Assembly: GCA_014649355.1 (NCBI GenBank)
Contig: BMSW01000013.1
Location: 1-64,000, forward strand
Length of the DNA: 64,000 nt
DNA from: Streptomyces althioticus
Lineage (GTDB): Bacteria > Actinomycetota > Actinomycetes > Streptomycetales > Streptomycetaceae
Reading direction: 5' to 3'
The notes beneath the pieces were generated by a model that was not told the DNA's origin, searched no databases, and saw only the letters and a program-made list of their open reading frames with translations. How positions within the stretch are numbered: position 1 is the stretch's first letter; each line of letters begins with the position of its first letter. Positions 39,530 to 48,901 of the stretch are shown here, piece after piece. The position numbers and the translations under genes were made by a program.

Positions 39530-42500
39530 GTGCGGGGCTACGAGAGCCAGGAGCGAGAGCCGGCGGCTGACGTCGACCACCTCTCTCGGTTCGAAGCCGA
39601 GATGAAGCGGCTGAAGACCGAGCGGGAAAAGGCGATCCAGCACGCCGAGGACCTCGGCTACCAGGTCGAGGTGCTGCGCGCCAAGCTGCACGAGGCGCGG
39701 CGCACCATCATGTCCCGGCCCGCCTACGACGGCGGCGACATCGGCTACCAGGCCGAGCAGTTGCTCCGCAACGCGCAGTTGCAGGCCGACCAGCTCCGCG
39801 CCGACGCCGAGCGGGAGCTGAGCCAGGCCCGCGCCCAGACCCAGCGCATCCTCCAGGAGCACGCCGAGCAGGCCGCCCGCCTCCAGGCGGAGCTGCACCA
39901 GGAGGCGGTGACCCGGCGCCAGCAGCTCGACCAGGAGCTGGCCGAGCGCCGCCAGACCGTCGAGTCCCACGTCAACGAGAACGTGGCGTGGGCGGAGCAG
40001 CTCCGGGCCCGCACCGAGGAGCAGGCCCGCCGCCTGATGGAGGAGACCCGCGCCGAGCGGGAACAGGCCCTGGCCGCCGCGCGCGAGGAGGCCGAGCGGC
40101 TCACCGCCGAGGCCCGCCGCCGGCTGCAGAGCGACGCGGAGGCGGCCCGCAGCGAGGCCGAGCAGCTGCTGCGCCGCGCCCGCACGGACGCCGAGCGGCT
40201 GCTGAACGCCGCGTCCACGCAGGCCCAGGAGGCCACCGAGCACGCCGAGCAGCTGCGCACCTCCACGGTCACCGAGTCGGAGTCGGCGCGCCGCGAGGCG
40301 CAGGAGATGAGCCGGGCCGCCGAGGAGCGGATGGCCCAGGCGGAGACCGCGCTGCGCGAGGCGCGCTCCGAGGCCGAGAAGGTGCTCGCCGAGGCGAAGG
40401 AGGCCGCCGCCAAGGCGCTGGCGTCCGCCGAGGCCGCCAACGAGACCCGCACGCGCACCGCCAAGGAGCAGGTGGCGCGGCTGGTCAGCGAGGCGACCAA
40501 GGAGGCGGAGGCCACCAAGGCGGACGCCGAGCAGCTGGTCGCCGACGCCCGCGCCGAGGCGGAGAAGATCGTCGCGGAGGCCGCGGAGAAGGCCCGTACG
40601 CTCACCGCGGAGGAGTCGGCCACCCAGCTGTCCAAGGCGGCCAAGACCGCCGAGGACGTGCTCAACAAGGCGTCCGAGGAGGCCAAGCGGACCACCAAGG
40701 CGGCCGCCGAGGAGGCCGAGCGGATCCGCCGCGAGGCGGAGGCCGAGGCGGACCGGCTGCGCGCCGAGGCGCACGACATCGCCGAGGAGCTCAAGGGCGC
40801 GGCGAAGGACGACACCAAGGAGTACCGCGCCAAGACGGTCGAGCTGCAGGAGGAGGCGCGCCGGCTGCGCGGCGAGGCCGAGCAGCTGCGCGCCGACGCG
40901 GTCGCCGAGGGCGAGAAGATCCGCGCGGAGGCCCGCAAGGAGGCCGTGGCGCAGATCGAGGAGGCGGCCAAGTCCGCCGAGGAGCTGCTCGCCAAGGCCA
41001 AGGCGGACGCGGACGAGCTGCGGTCCACCGCGCAGACGGACAGCGAGAAGGTCCGCACCGAGGCCATCGAGCGCGCCACGACGCTGCGCCGGCAGGCCGA
41101 GGAGACCCTGGAGCGCACCCGCAAGGAGGCCGAGCGGCACCGCGCGGAGGCCGTGGAGCAGGCCGACGCGCTCAAGGAGGACGCCGAGCGGTCCGCGCGC
41201 GAGCTGCGCGAGGAGACCGAGCGGGCCGTCGAGGCGCGGCGCGCGGAGGCGGCCGACGAGCTGACCCGGCTGCACACCGAGGCCGAGGAGCGCCTCGCCT
41301 CGGCCGAGCAGGCGCTGAGCGAGGCGCGCGAGGAGGCCGCCCGGATCCGCCGCGAGGCGACCGAGGAGGCCGAGCGGCTGCGCACGGAGGCCGCCGAGCG
41401 GATCCGTGCGCTCCAGCAGCAGGCCGAGCAGGAGGCCGAGCGGCTGCGTGACGAGGCCGCCGCGGACGCGTCGGCGTCCCGGGCGGAGGGCGAGGCCGTC
41501 GCCGTGCGGCTGCGGTCGGAGGCCGCGGCCGAGGCGGAGCGGCTCAAGTCCGAGGCGCAGGACAGCGCCGACCGGATGCGCGCGGAGGCCCAGGCGGCCG
41601 CCGAGCGGATCGGCACCGAGGCGTCCGAGACGCTGGCGGCGGCGCAGGAGGAGGCCGCCCGGCGGCGCCGGGAGGCGGAGGAACTGCTCGGCGCGGCCCG
41701 CGAGGAGGCCGAGGAGGAGCGTCGGCGCGCCCGCGAGCAGAGCGAGGAGCTGCTGGCGGCGGCGCGCACCCGGGTGGAGGAGGCGCAGGCCGAGGCCGTA
41801 CGGCTGGTCGAGGAGGCGGACCGGCGCGCCACGGAGATGGTGTCGGCGGCCGAGCAGCACGCGCAGCAGGTGCGGGACTCCGTCGCCGGGCTGCACGAGC
41901 AGGCGCAGGAGGAGATCACCGGGCTGCGCAGCGCCGCCGAGCACGCGGCGGAGCGCACCCGGCGCGAGGCGGAGGAGGAGGCGGACCGGGTCCGCTCCGA
42001 CGCCTACGCGGAGCGGGAGCGGGCCAGCGAGGACGCGGGCCGGATGCGGCGCGAGGCTCAGGAGGAGGCCGAGGAGGCCAAGTCCCTCGCGGAGCGCACG
42101 GTTTCGGAGGCGATCACGGAGGCGGACCGGATCCGCGCCGAGGTCTCCGAGCACGCGCAGCGGCTGCGCACCGAGGCGTCCGACGCGGTCGCCGAGGCCG
42201 AGCAGGCCGCGGCGCGCACCCGGGCGGAGGCCCGTGAGGACGCCAACCGGATCCGATCGGACGCGGCGACGCAGGCGGACACGCTCATCACCGAGGCGCG
42301 CGGCGAGGCGGAGCGGCTCACCGACGAGACGATCACCGAGGCCGAGCGGGTGCGCTCGGAGTCGGTCGCCAAGGCGGAGAAGCTCATCGCGGACGCCACC
42401 GGCGACGCGGAGCGGCTGCGCGCCGAGGCCGCGGAGACCGTGGGGTCGGCGCAGCAGCGGGCGGAGCGGCTGCGGCACGAGGCGGAGCGGGTCAAGGCCG

Positions 42501-43378
42501 ACGCGGAGTCGGAGGCGGAGCGGCTGGTGTCCTCCGCGCGCGACGAGGCCGAGCGGACGCTGGACGAGGCCCGCAGGGAGGCCAACAAGCGGCGTTCGGA
42601 GGCGGCCGAGCAGGTCGACACCCTCATCACGGAGACCACCGCCGAGGCGGACAAGCTGCTGACCGAGGCGCAGCAGCAGGCGCTGAAGACCACGGCGGAC
42701 GCCGAGTCGCAGGCGGACACCATGGTGGGCGCGGCCCGCAGCGAGGCCGAGCGGCTGGTGTCCGAGGCGCGGGTCGAGGGCAACTCCCTGGTGGAGAAGG
42801 CCCGTACGGACGCCGACGAGCTGCTGGTCGGCGCGCGCCGGGACGCGACGCAGATCCGGGAGCGCGCCGAGGAGCTGCGCGACCGCGTCACCAGCGAGAT
42901 CGAGGAGCTGCACGAGCGGGCCCGGCGCGAGGCCGCGGAGACCATGAAGTCCGCCGGCGACCGCTGCGACGCGCTGATCAAGGCCGCGGAGGAGCAGCTG
43001 GCCAAGGCGGAGGCCAAGGCGAAGGAGATCGTCTCCGAGGCCAACTCCGAGGCGGGCAAGGTGCGCATCGCCGCCGTGAAGAAGGCCGAGGGTCTTCTGA
43101 AGGAGGCGGAGCAGAAGAAGGCCACGCTCGTGAAGGAGGCCGAGGAGCTCAAGGCCGAAGCGGTGCGCGAGGCACGGCGCACCGTCGAGGAGGGCAAGCG
43201 CGAGCTCGAGGTCCTCGTCCGGCGCCGCGAGGACATCAACGCGGAGATCTCGCGCGTCCAGGACGTCCTGGAGGCCCTGGAGTCCTTCGAGGCCCCGGCG
43301 GGCGGCAAGGACAACGGCGTCAAGGCGGGGGCCGCGGCGGGTGCTACCCGTACGGGTGGCAAGTCAGCCGAGAGTTAG
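39530..43378 (+). CDS. scy: Scy, giant coiled-coil organiser of the hyphal tip
   Basis: Scy scaffolds the polarisome at growing hyphal tips with DivIVA and FilP. The product is about 1282 residues, almost wholly Glu/Ala/Arg-rich coiled coil (runs such as EAERLRTEAAERIRALQQQA), with no enzymatic domain. The N-terminus RGYESQEREPAADVDHLSRF and the HARRTIMSRPAYDGGDIGYQ segment are what I recall of Scy; the family is known for a 51-residue coiled-coil period. GTG 39530 is chosen to match that N-terminus; ATG 39479 is an in-frame alternative. The gene sits directly before filP, as in Streptomyces. Length varies between species through repeat number. Confidence 0.92.
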   Translation: MRGYESQEREPAADVDHLSRFEAEMKRLKTEREKAIQHAEDLGYQVEVLRAKLHEARRTIMSRPAYDGGDIGYQAEQLLRNAQLQADQLRADAERELSQARAQTQRILQEHAEQAARLQAELHQEAVTRRQQLDQELAERRQTVESHVNENVAWAEQLRARTEEQARRLMEETRAEREQALAAAREEAERLTAEARRRLQSDAEAARSEAEQLLRRARTDAERLLNAASTQAQEATEHAEQLRTSTVTESESARREAQEMSRAAEERMAQAETALREARSEAEKVLAEAKEAAAKALASAEAANETRTRTAKEQVARLVSEATKEAEATKADAEQLVADARAEAEKIVAEAAEKARTLTAEESATQLSKAAKTAEDVLNKASEEAKRTTKAAAEEAERIRREAEAEADRLRAEAHDIAEELKGAAKDDTKEYRAKTVELQEEARRLRGEAEQLRADAVAEGEKIRAEARKEAVAQIEEAAKSAEELLAKAKADADELRSTAQTDSEKVRTEAIERATTLRRQAEETLERTRKEAERHRAEAVEQADALKEDAERSARELREETERAVEARRAEAADELTRLHTEAEERLASAEQALSEAREEAARIRREATEEAERLRTEAAERIRALQQQAEQEAERLRDEAAADASASRAEGEAVAVRLRSEAAAEAERLKSEAQDSADRMRAEAQAAAERIGTEASETLAAAQEEAARRRREAEELLGAAREEAEEERRRAREQSEELLAAARTRVEEAQAEAVRLVEEADRRATEMVSAAEQHAQQVRDSVAGLHEQAQEEITGLRSAAEHAAERTRREAEEEADRVRSDAYAERERASEDAGRMRREAQEEAEEAKSLAERTVSEAITEADRIRAEVSEHAQRLRTEASDAVAEAEQAAARTRAEAREDANRIRSDAATQADTLITEARGEAERLTDETITEAERVRSESVAKAEKLIADATGDAERLRAEAAETVGSAQQRAERLRHEAERVKADAESEAERLVSSARDEAERTLDEARREANKRRSEAAEQVDTLITETTAEADKLLTEAQQQALKTTADAESQADTMVGAARSEAERLVSEARVEGNSLVEKARTDADELLVGARRDATQIRERAEELRDRVTSEIEELHERARREAAETMKSAGDRCDALIKAAEEQLAKAEAKAKEIVSEANSEAGKVRIAAVKKAEGLLKEAEQKKATLVKEAEELKAEAVREARRTVEEGKRELEVLVRRREDINAEISRVQDVLEALESFEAPAGGKDNGVKAGAAAGATRTGGKSAES

Positions 43379-43493
43379 CAAACCAGGCGAAATCCCTTGT
43401 ACGGTGAGGGCTTTGACCATGGCTTTGGCAAGGCTTCCGGCGGCGAGCCACTCAAAAGGGGTGTCATCTTCCGTATCAAACGTGCATCCGCTC

Positions 43494-43521
43494 GATGACA
43501 CAGCGCTTCGGCCCCTAGGAT
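43494..43521 (+). promoter_or_regulatory. filP promoter
   Basis: GATGAC (43494-43499) and TAGGAT (43516-43521), 16 bp apart, precede the filP ATG by 40 bases. The 183-base scy-filP gap therefore holds an independent filP promoter. Confidence 0.55.
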
Positions 43522-43561
43522 TCCACCTATCACCTCACCGGTCTCATTCGACAGGAACCCC

Positions 43562-44500
43562 ATGAGCGACACTTCCCCCTACGGCTTCGAGCTTGTGCGG
43601 CGTGGGTACGACCGCGCTCAGGTGGACGAACGTATCTCCAAGCTCGTCTCCGACCGTGACAGCGCTCTCGCCCGCATCACCGCTCTGGAAAAGCGCATCG
43701 AAGAGCTCCACCTCGAGACGCAGAACGCCCAGGCCCAGATCAACGACGCCGAGCCGTCGTACGCGGGTCTCGGCGCGCGCGTGGAGAAGATCCTCCGTCT
43801 CGCCGAGGAGGAGGCCAAGGACCTGCGCGAGGAGGCCCGGCGCGCCGCGGAGCAGCACCGCGAGCTCGCCGAGTCGGCCGCCCAGCAGGTGCGCAACGAC
43901 GCCGAGTCGTACGCCGCCGAGCGCAAGGCCAAGGCGGAGGACGAGGGCGTCCGGATCGTCGAGAAGGCCCAGGGCGAGGCCGCCCAGCTGCGCTCCGAGG
44001 CGCAGAAGGACGCCCAGTCCAAGCGCGAGGAGGCGGACGCCCTCTTCGAGGAGACCCGCGCCAAGGCCGCGCAGGCCGCCGCGGACTTCGAGACGAACCT
44101 GGCGAAGCGTCGCGAGCAGTCCGAGCGCGACCTGGCCTCGCGTCAGGCCAAGGCCGAGAAGCGCCTCGCGGAGATCGAGCACCGCGCGGAGCAGCTCCGT
44201 CTGGAGGCCGAGAAGCTGCGCACCGACGCCGAGCGCCGGGCCCGCCAGACGGTGGAGACCGCCCAGCGCCAGGCCGAGGACATCGTGGCCGACGCCAACG
44301 CCAAGGCCGACCGGATCCGTTCGGAGTCCGAGCGCGAGCTGGCGGCGCTGACCAACCGCCGCGACTCCATCAACGCCCAGCTGACCAACGTCCGCGAGAT
44401 GCTGGCGACCCTCACGGGTGCCGCGGTCGCCGCCACCGGCGCGCCCGCCACCGAGGACGAGCCCGTCTCCCGCGGCGTCCCGGCCCAGCAGTCCCGGTAA
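43562..44500 (+). CDS. filP: FilP, intermediate-filament-like coiled-coil protein
   Basis: FilP assembles cytoskeletal networks behind the hyphal tip and stiffens hyphae, acting with Scy and DivIVA. The 312-residue protein starts with a DivIVA-like motif, YGFELVRRGYDRAQVDERI, then a short coil, a break near PSYAGLGARVEKIL and a long rod of Glu/Ala/Arg repeats to about residue 285, ending in a short disordered tail. ATG 43562 follows AGGAACCCC. Length and the position after scy are as expected for Streptomyces. Terminated by a very strong hairpin. Confidence 0.95.
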   Translation: MSDTSPYGFELVRRGYDRAQVDERISKLVSDRDSALARITALEKRIEELHLETQNAQAQINDAEPSYAGLGARVEKILRLAEEEAKDLREEARRAAEQHRELAESAAQQVRNDAESYAAERKAKAEDEGVRIVEKAQGEAAQLRSEAQKDAQSKREEADALFEETRAKAAQAAADFETNLAKRREQSERDLASRQAKAEKRLAEIEHRAEQLRLEAEKLRTDAERRARQTVETAQRQAEDIVADANAKADRIRSESERELAALTNRRDSINAQLTNVREMLATLTGAAVAATGAPATEDEPVSRGVPAQQSR

Positions 44501-44526
44501 CTCCACCGGACCACCGGCGTACGGAC

Positions 44527-44572
44527 CGGGGTGAGGCCCTCTGCCACTGCGGTGGCAGAGGGCCTCACCCCG
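44527..44572 (+). terminator. Very strong terminator after filP
   Basis: A perfect 21-bp stem runs from 44527-44547 (ending CTCTGCCAC) to 44552-44572 with loop TGCG, followed by TTCT. It separates filP from the ABC transporter gene that starts 15 bases later. Confidence 0.92.
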
Positions 44573-44587
44573 TTCTAGCGTGGCCGC

Positions 44588-45550
44588 ATGATCGAGCTGG
44601 AGGGGCTGACCAAGCGGTACGGCGAGAAGGTCGCGGTGGACAACCTGACCTTCACCGTCCGGCCCGGCATCGTCACGGGCTTCCTCGGCCCGAACGGCGC
44701 CGGCAAGTCGACCACCATGCGGATGATCCTGGGGCTCGACCACCCCACGGCCGGGGACGTACGCGTCGACGGCACGCACTACGACCGGCTGAAGGACCCG
44801 CTGACGAACATCGGCGCCCTGCTGGAGGCCAAGGGCGTGCACCCGGGGCGCAGCGCCCAGAACCATCTGCTGTGGCTGGCGCAGAGCAACGGCATCCCCG
44901 AACGGCGGGTGCGGGAGGTGCTGGACGAGGTCGGCCTGACGGCGGTGGCGCGGAAGAAGGCCAAGGGGTTCTCGCTCGGTATGGGGCAGCGGCTCGGCAT
45001 CGCCGCCGCGCTGCTCGGAGACCCGCGGATCCTGATGTTCGACGAGCCGGTCAACGGCCTCGACCCCGAGGGCATCCACTGGATCCGCACGCTGATGAAG
45101 TCGCTGGCCGAGCAGGGCCGCACGGTGTTCGTCTCCTCCCATCTGATGAGCGAGATGGCCCTGACGGCGGACCACCTCGTCGTGATCGGGCAGGGCCGGC
45201 TGCTCGCCGACACCTCGATGGCGGAGTTCATCGAGCGCAACTCCCGCTCCTACGTCCGGGTGCGCACCCCGCAGCGGGAGGCGCTGCTGGACGCGCTGCA
45301 CCGGGCGGGCGTCACCGCCGTGGACGGCGCGGACGGGACGCTGGAGGTGGACGGGACGCCCGCCGAGGCGATCGGCGAACTGGCCGCGCGCAACGGGGTG
45401 GTGCTGCACGAGCTGAGCCCCCAGCAGGCGTCCCTGGAGGAGGCCTTCATGCAGCTGACGGCGGAGTCGGTGGAGTACCACGCGCACACCGGCGCCCCCC
45501 TGCCCCCGCAGCAGCAACAGCAGTGGGGCGAGAGCTGGAGGAAGGGCTGA
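44588..45550 (+). CDS. ABC transporter ATPase (pair 1)
   Basis: This 320-residue ATPase has Walker A GPNGAGKST, signature FSLGMGQRLGIA (a divergent LSGGQ), and Walker B ILMFDEPVNGLDPEG with H-loop VSSHLMSEM. The C-terminal domain (about residues 215-305) is of the type seen in antibiotic- or lantibiotic-export ATPases. ATG 44588 begins MIELEGLTKRYGEKVAV. It is followed after 2 bases by its permease. A close paralogue is at 46459-47667. The substrate is unknown. Confidence 0.92.
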   Translation: MIELEGLTKRYGEKVAVDNLTFTVRPGIVTGFLGPNGAGKSTTMRMILGLDHPTAGDVRVDGTHYDRLKDPLTNIGALLEAKGVHPGRSAQNHLLWLAQSNGIPERRVREVLDEVGLTAVARKKAKGFSLGMGQRLGIAAALLGDPRILMFDEPVNGLDPEGIHWIRTLMKSLAEQGRTVFVSSHLMSEMALTADHLVVIGQGRLLADTSMAEFIERNSRSYVRVRTPQREALLDALHRAGVTAVDGADGTLEVDGTPAEAIGELAARNGVVLHELSPQQASLEEAFMQLTAESVEYHAHTGAPLPPQQQQQWGESWRKG

Positions 45551-45552
45551 GC

Positions 45553-46326
45553 ATGGCGACGGGACAGGTCGTACGGTCGGAGTGGACCAAGATCCGGTCG
45601 GTGGCGTCGACCGTGTGGACGCTGTCGACGGCGGTGGTCACCACCATCGCGCTCGGCATGCTGATCTCGGCGCTCTCGAAGAACGAGTTCGGCAATCTCA
45701 GCGAGCGGGAGAAGCTCTCCTTCGACCCGACGTTCATCAGCTTCGCGGGGACCAGCCTGGGCCAGCTCGCGATGATCGTGTTCGGGGTGCTGGTGGTGTC
45801 GAACGAGTACAGCACCGGGATGATCCGGGCCTCGCTGGCGGCCGTGCCCAAGCGGGGCGTCTTCCTGTTCAGCAAGCTCGCGGTGGCGACCGCGCTGGCG
45901 TTGGTGGTCGGGATGGTGACCAGTTTCGCCACGTTCTTCCTGGGCCAGCTGATGCTCGGCGACCTCAGGGCGTCCATCGGTGACGACGGGGTGCTGCGCG
46001 CGGTGTTCGGCGGCGGGCTCTACATGACGCTGATCGCGCTGTTCTCGATGGGCGTGGCCGCGATGCTGCGCTCCCCCATGCTGTCGCTGGGCATCCTGAT
46101 GCCGTTCTTCTTCCTGATCTCCAACATCCTCGGCAACGTGAGCGCCACCGAGAAGGTCGGCCGGTTCCTGCCCGACCAGGCGGGCAGCAGGATCATGCAG
46201 GTGGTGACCCCGGTGGACGACGACACCCCGTACGGCCCCTGGGGCGGGCTCGGCATCATGGCGCTGTGGGTGATCGCGGCGGTCGCCGGCGGTTACGTGC
46301 TGCTGAGGCGGCGCGACGCGCAGTGA
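45553..46326 (+). CDS. ABC transporter permease (pair 1)
   Basis: This 257-residue membrane protein has six hydrophobic helices and an N-terminal SEWTKIRSVASTVWTL motif shared with the permease of pair 2. It belongs to the ABC-2 type exporter permeases. ATG 45553 is chosen as start since the long upstream frame overlaps the ATPase. The next gene pair begins 132 bases downstream. It likely forms a half-transporter dimer with the adjacent ATPase. Confidence 0.88.
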   Translation: MATGQVVRSEWTKIRSVASTVWTLSTAVVTTIALGMLISALSKNEFGNLSEREKLSFDPTFISFAGTSLGQLAMIVFGVLVVSNEYSTGMIRASLAAVPKRGVFLFSKLAVATALALVVGMVTSFATFFLGQLMLGDLRASIGDDGVLRAVFGGGLYMTLIALFSMGVAAMLRSPMLSLGILMPFFFLISNILGNVSATEKVGRFLPDQAGSRIMQVVTPVDDDTPYGPWGGLGIMALWVIAAVAGGYVLLRRRDAQ

Positions 46327-46334
46327 ACGACCGT

Positions 46335-46381
46335 CCGGAACGGTTCCGGTCCGTCCGTGATGCGCCCTTGAGCGGAACCGT
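46335..46381 (+). promoter_or_regulatory. Mutually exclusive hairpins between ABC pairs
   Basis: CCGGAAC (46335-46341) pairs with GTTCCGG (46343-46349), while ACGGTTCCG (46340-46348) pairs with CGGAACCGT (46373-46381). Only one can form at a time. This could be a terminator or an attenuator controlling read-through into the second pair. Confidence 0.35.
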
Positions 46382-46458
46382 CAGCGCCCCGATAAGCTCC
46401 TAACCCTTACGGGGGGCGTATGCCCCGCTGTCCCTGAACCTTTCGATGGGTGCGGAGC

Positions 46459-47667
46459 ATGATCGAGGCAGTCGGCCTGACCAAGCGGTACGGCGACAAG
46501 ACCGCTGTGTACAACCTTTCCTTCCAGGTGCGTCCCGGAGCCGTCACCGGATTCCTGGGCCCCAACGGCTCGGGCAAGTCGACGACGATGCGGATGATCC
46601 TCGGTCTGGACAACCCCACCGCGGGCCACGTCACGATCTGCGGCCACCCGTACGACAAGCTGCCCAACGCTCCCCGCCAGGTGGGGGCACTGCTGGACGC
46701 CAAGGCCGTGCACGGCGGCCGGTCCGCCCGCAACCACCTGCTCAGCCTGGCCCAGCTGTCGGGCATCCCGGCCCGCCGGGTGGACGAGGTGCTGGGCGTG
46801 GTGGGCCTGCACGAGGTGGCGGGCCGGCGGTCCAAGGGCTTCTCCCTCGGCATGGGCCAGCGTCTGGGCATCGCCGCCGCGCTGCTGGGCGACCCCCAGG
46901 TGCTGCTCTTCGACGAGCCGGTCAACGGCCTCGACCCCGAGGGCATCCTCTGGGTGCGCAACCTGATGAAGTCGCTGGCCGCCGAGGGCCGTACGGTCTT
47001 CGTCTCCTCCCACCTGATGAGCGAGATGGCGCTGACCGCCGACCACCTCATCGTGATCGGCCGCGGTCAGCTCATGGCGGACATGAGCGTCAAGGACTTC
47101 ATCTCCCACAACTCCGCCGACTTCGCGCGGGTGCGCACGCCCGACAGCGAGCCGCAGCAGCGCGAGAAGCTGTCGGCCGCGATCACCGAGGCCGGCGGCC
47201 ATGTGCTGCCGGAGCAGGACGGCGCGCTGCGGGTGACGGGACTGCCGCTGCCCCGGATCAGCGACCTCGCCCACGACCAGGACGTACGGCTGTGGGAGCT
47301 GTCGCCGCACCAGGCGTCCCTGGAGGAGGCGTACATGCGGATGACGCAGGGCGCCGTCGACTACCGCTCGACCGTGGACCAGAAGGAGGGGCTGCAGCAG
47401 CAGCTGCCGCCGGGCGCGCAGCCGCCGATGCCGGTACCGGGCCAGGGCCAGCCCGGCTGGTACGCCCCGCCGCCGCCCCAGCAGGGCGGGCAGCCCTTCG
47501 CCCCGCCGCAGGCCGCCCCCGCGGGCCCCTACGGCGCTCCCCCGGCCCCCGCGGCGGCCCCGGCCGCCGCCCCGGCGGCGAACCCGTACGCGCAGCCGCC
47601 GCAGGCGCCGCAGAGCGCTCCCCACGTCCCCTCCGCCGAGCCGACCAAGTCCGAGGACGCCCGATGA
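46459..47667 (+). CDS. ABC transporter ATPase (pair 2) with Pro/Ala/Gln-rich tail
   Basis: This 402-residue ATPase closely resembles the pair 1 protein: MIEAVGLTKRYGDKTAVYNL, Walker A GPNGSGKST, signature FSLGMGQRLGIA, and VLLFDEPVNGLDPEGI. After about residue 305 it adds a disordered tail of roughly 95 residues rich in Pro, Ala and Gln (APPPPQQGGQPFAPPQAAPA). ATG 46459 is chosen by alignment with pair 1; GTG 46450 is possible. The stop overlaps the permease start by ATGA. Substrate unknown. Confidence 0.9.
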   Translation: MIEAVGLTKRYGDKTAVYNLSFQVRPGAVTGFLGPNGSGKSTTMRMILGLDNPTAGHVTICGHPYDKLPNAPRQVGALLDAKAVHGGRSARNHLLSLAQLSGIPARRVDEVLGVVGLHEVAGRRSKGFSLGMGQRLGIAAALLGDPQVLLFDEPVNGLDPEGILWVRNLMKSLAAEGRTVFVSSHLMSEMALTADHLIVIGRGQLMADMSVKDFISHNSADFARVRTPDSEPQQREKLSAAITEAGGHVLPEQDGALRVTGLPLPRISDLAHDQDVRLWELSPHQASLEEAYMRMTQGAVDYRSTVDQKEGLQQQLPPGAQPPMPVPGQGQPGWYAPPPPQQGGQPFAPPQAAPAGPYGAPPAPAAAPAAAPAANPYAQPPQAPQSAPHVPSAEPTKSEDAR

Positions 47668-48551
47668 GCACGCCCCAGCCCCCGATGCCGCAGAGCGCCG
47701 CAGCCGAGTGGCCGGCCGCCCCCGGTGCCGCGCCCTCCGCCCCGGCGTACCCCACCTACACGTCGCCCATCCCGGTGGTGCGCACCCACCTCGGGCACGC
47801 GCTCGCCTCCGAGTGGACGAAGATCAGGTCGGTGCGCTCGACCATGTGGACGCTGGGCGTCCTCGTCGCGCTCGTGGTGGGCATCGGCCTGCTCACCGGT
47901 CTGGTGATCGCCAACGCCGACCCCGACCTGGGCGGCGAGAGCCCGCTGTCGCTGGGCTTCTTCGGGCTGCTGCTCGGCTCGATGTGCCTGATCACGCTCG
48001 GCGTGCTGACCACCGCCTCCGAGTACGGCACCGGCATGATCCGCACGACGATGGTGGCCTGTCCCAGCCGCGGCCGGGTGCTCGCGGCGAAGGCCCTGGT
48101 GTTCTTCCTGGTCGCCTTCGTGGTGACGCTGGTGTGCGCGTCGGTCGTGGGTCTGCTGCACGTGTCGCTGCTGGAGGAGTACAACGCCGCGGAGCCGACC
48201 GGCGAGGAATGGCTGAAGGGCACGGTCGGCGTCTCGCTCTACCTGGCGCTGCTGGGCACCCTGTCGCTGGCGGTCGGGTCGATCGTGCGGCACTCGGCGG
48301 GCGCCATCACCATCATGATCGCCGCCGTGCTGGCCCCGCTGGTGATCGCGCTGTTCATGTTCTCGTCCTCGCTGCGGGACGTGCAGCAGGCGCTGTTCGA
48401 GTACTCCATCCCGAACCAGATGAGCATCTTCTACGCCAACTCCCTGTCGGAGTCCGGCCCGTCGGACTGGGACCCGCTGTGGATCATGCTGGCCGTCACC
48501 GCGGCCGCGCTCGCGGGGGCGTTCGCCCTGCTGAAGAAGCGGGACGTCTAG
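47664..48551 (+). CDS. ABC transporter permease (pair 2) with Pro-rich N-terminus
   Basis: This 295-residue ABC-2 type permease has a disordered start of about 40 residues (QPPMPQSAAAEWPAAPGAAP), then the shared LASEWTKIRSVRSTMWTL motif and six membrane helices ending in KKRDV. The Pro/Ala-rich start mirrors the tail of its ATPase, a feature absent from pair 1. Coupled to the ATPase by ATGA. Substrate unknown; pair-1-like export function is inferred. Confidence 0.88.
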   Translation: MSTPQPPMPQSAAAEWPAAPGAAPSAPAYPTYTSPIPVVRTHLGHALASEWTKIRSVRSTMWTLGVLVALVVGIGLLTGLVIANADPDLGGESPLSLGFFGLLLGSMCLITLGVLTTASEYGTGMIRTTMVACPSRGRVLAAKALVFFLVAFVVTLVCASVVGLLHVSLLEEYNAAEPTGEEWLKGTVGVSLYLALLGTLSLAVGSIVRHSAGAITIMIAAVLAPLVIALFMFSSSLRDVQQALFEYSIPNQMSIFYANSLSESGPSDWDPLWIMLAVTAAALAGAFALLKKRDV

Positions 48552-48568
48552 CGAGGCGGGGAGAACCC

Positions 48569-48901
48569 TCAGAACCTGGGCGCGTTACGGGACCGCTGCA
48601 CCCGCGTGGTGCGGCGGTCCTTCGCGTTCCAGCAGGCCTTGTGCCAGTGCCGGCGCTCGTCGACGCCTGAGTGCTCGGGCCAGGCCACCACGTGCGCCAC
48701 CCCGTCCGGGATCAACTGGTCGCACCCCGGACACCGGTAGGACTTGCCCCGGGCGCTGCTGCCGGCCACGTGCCGCACGCTCCAGTCCTCGCCCCGCCAG
48801 GACTCCGTGGACTGCCATCCGCCGTACCTCCCGGAGCTGTCGTCCTCGGCGCTCCGGCCGGACGAACCGGCTCCCTTGGGTCGGTTGCGACGCGGGGACA
48901 C
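48569..48901 (-). CDS. Small zinc-ribbon-like protein (annotated elsewhere as ATP/GTP-binding)
   Basis: This 110-residue basic protein has a charged N-terminus rich in Arg/Ser/Gly and a C-terminal metal-site candidate: YRCPGCDQLIPDGVAHVVAW, then HWHKACW. The CxxC and HxxxC arrangement suggests a zinc ribbon. I see no Walker motif, so the common label ATP/GTP-binding protein looks unfounded. GTG 48901 with GAGG six bases upstream is preferred over GTG 48913. The gene ends 17 bases after the convergent permease. Confidence 0.7.
   Translation of the reverse strand: MSPRRNRPKGAGSSGRSAEDDSSGRYGGWQSTESWRGEDWSVRHVAGSSARGKSYRCPGCDQLIPDGVAHVVAWPEHSGVDERRHWHKACWNAKDRRTTRVQRSRNAPRF

Noticed and set aside
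39269..42913. A 1214-codon open frame on the minus strand across scy
   Set aside because: Its Leu/Gly/Arg-rich product is the antisense of a GC-rich repetitive coiled-coil gene; it has no recognisable domain, and the plus-strand product is clearly Scy.
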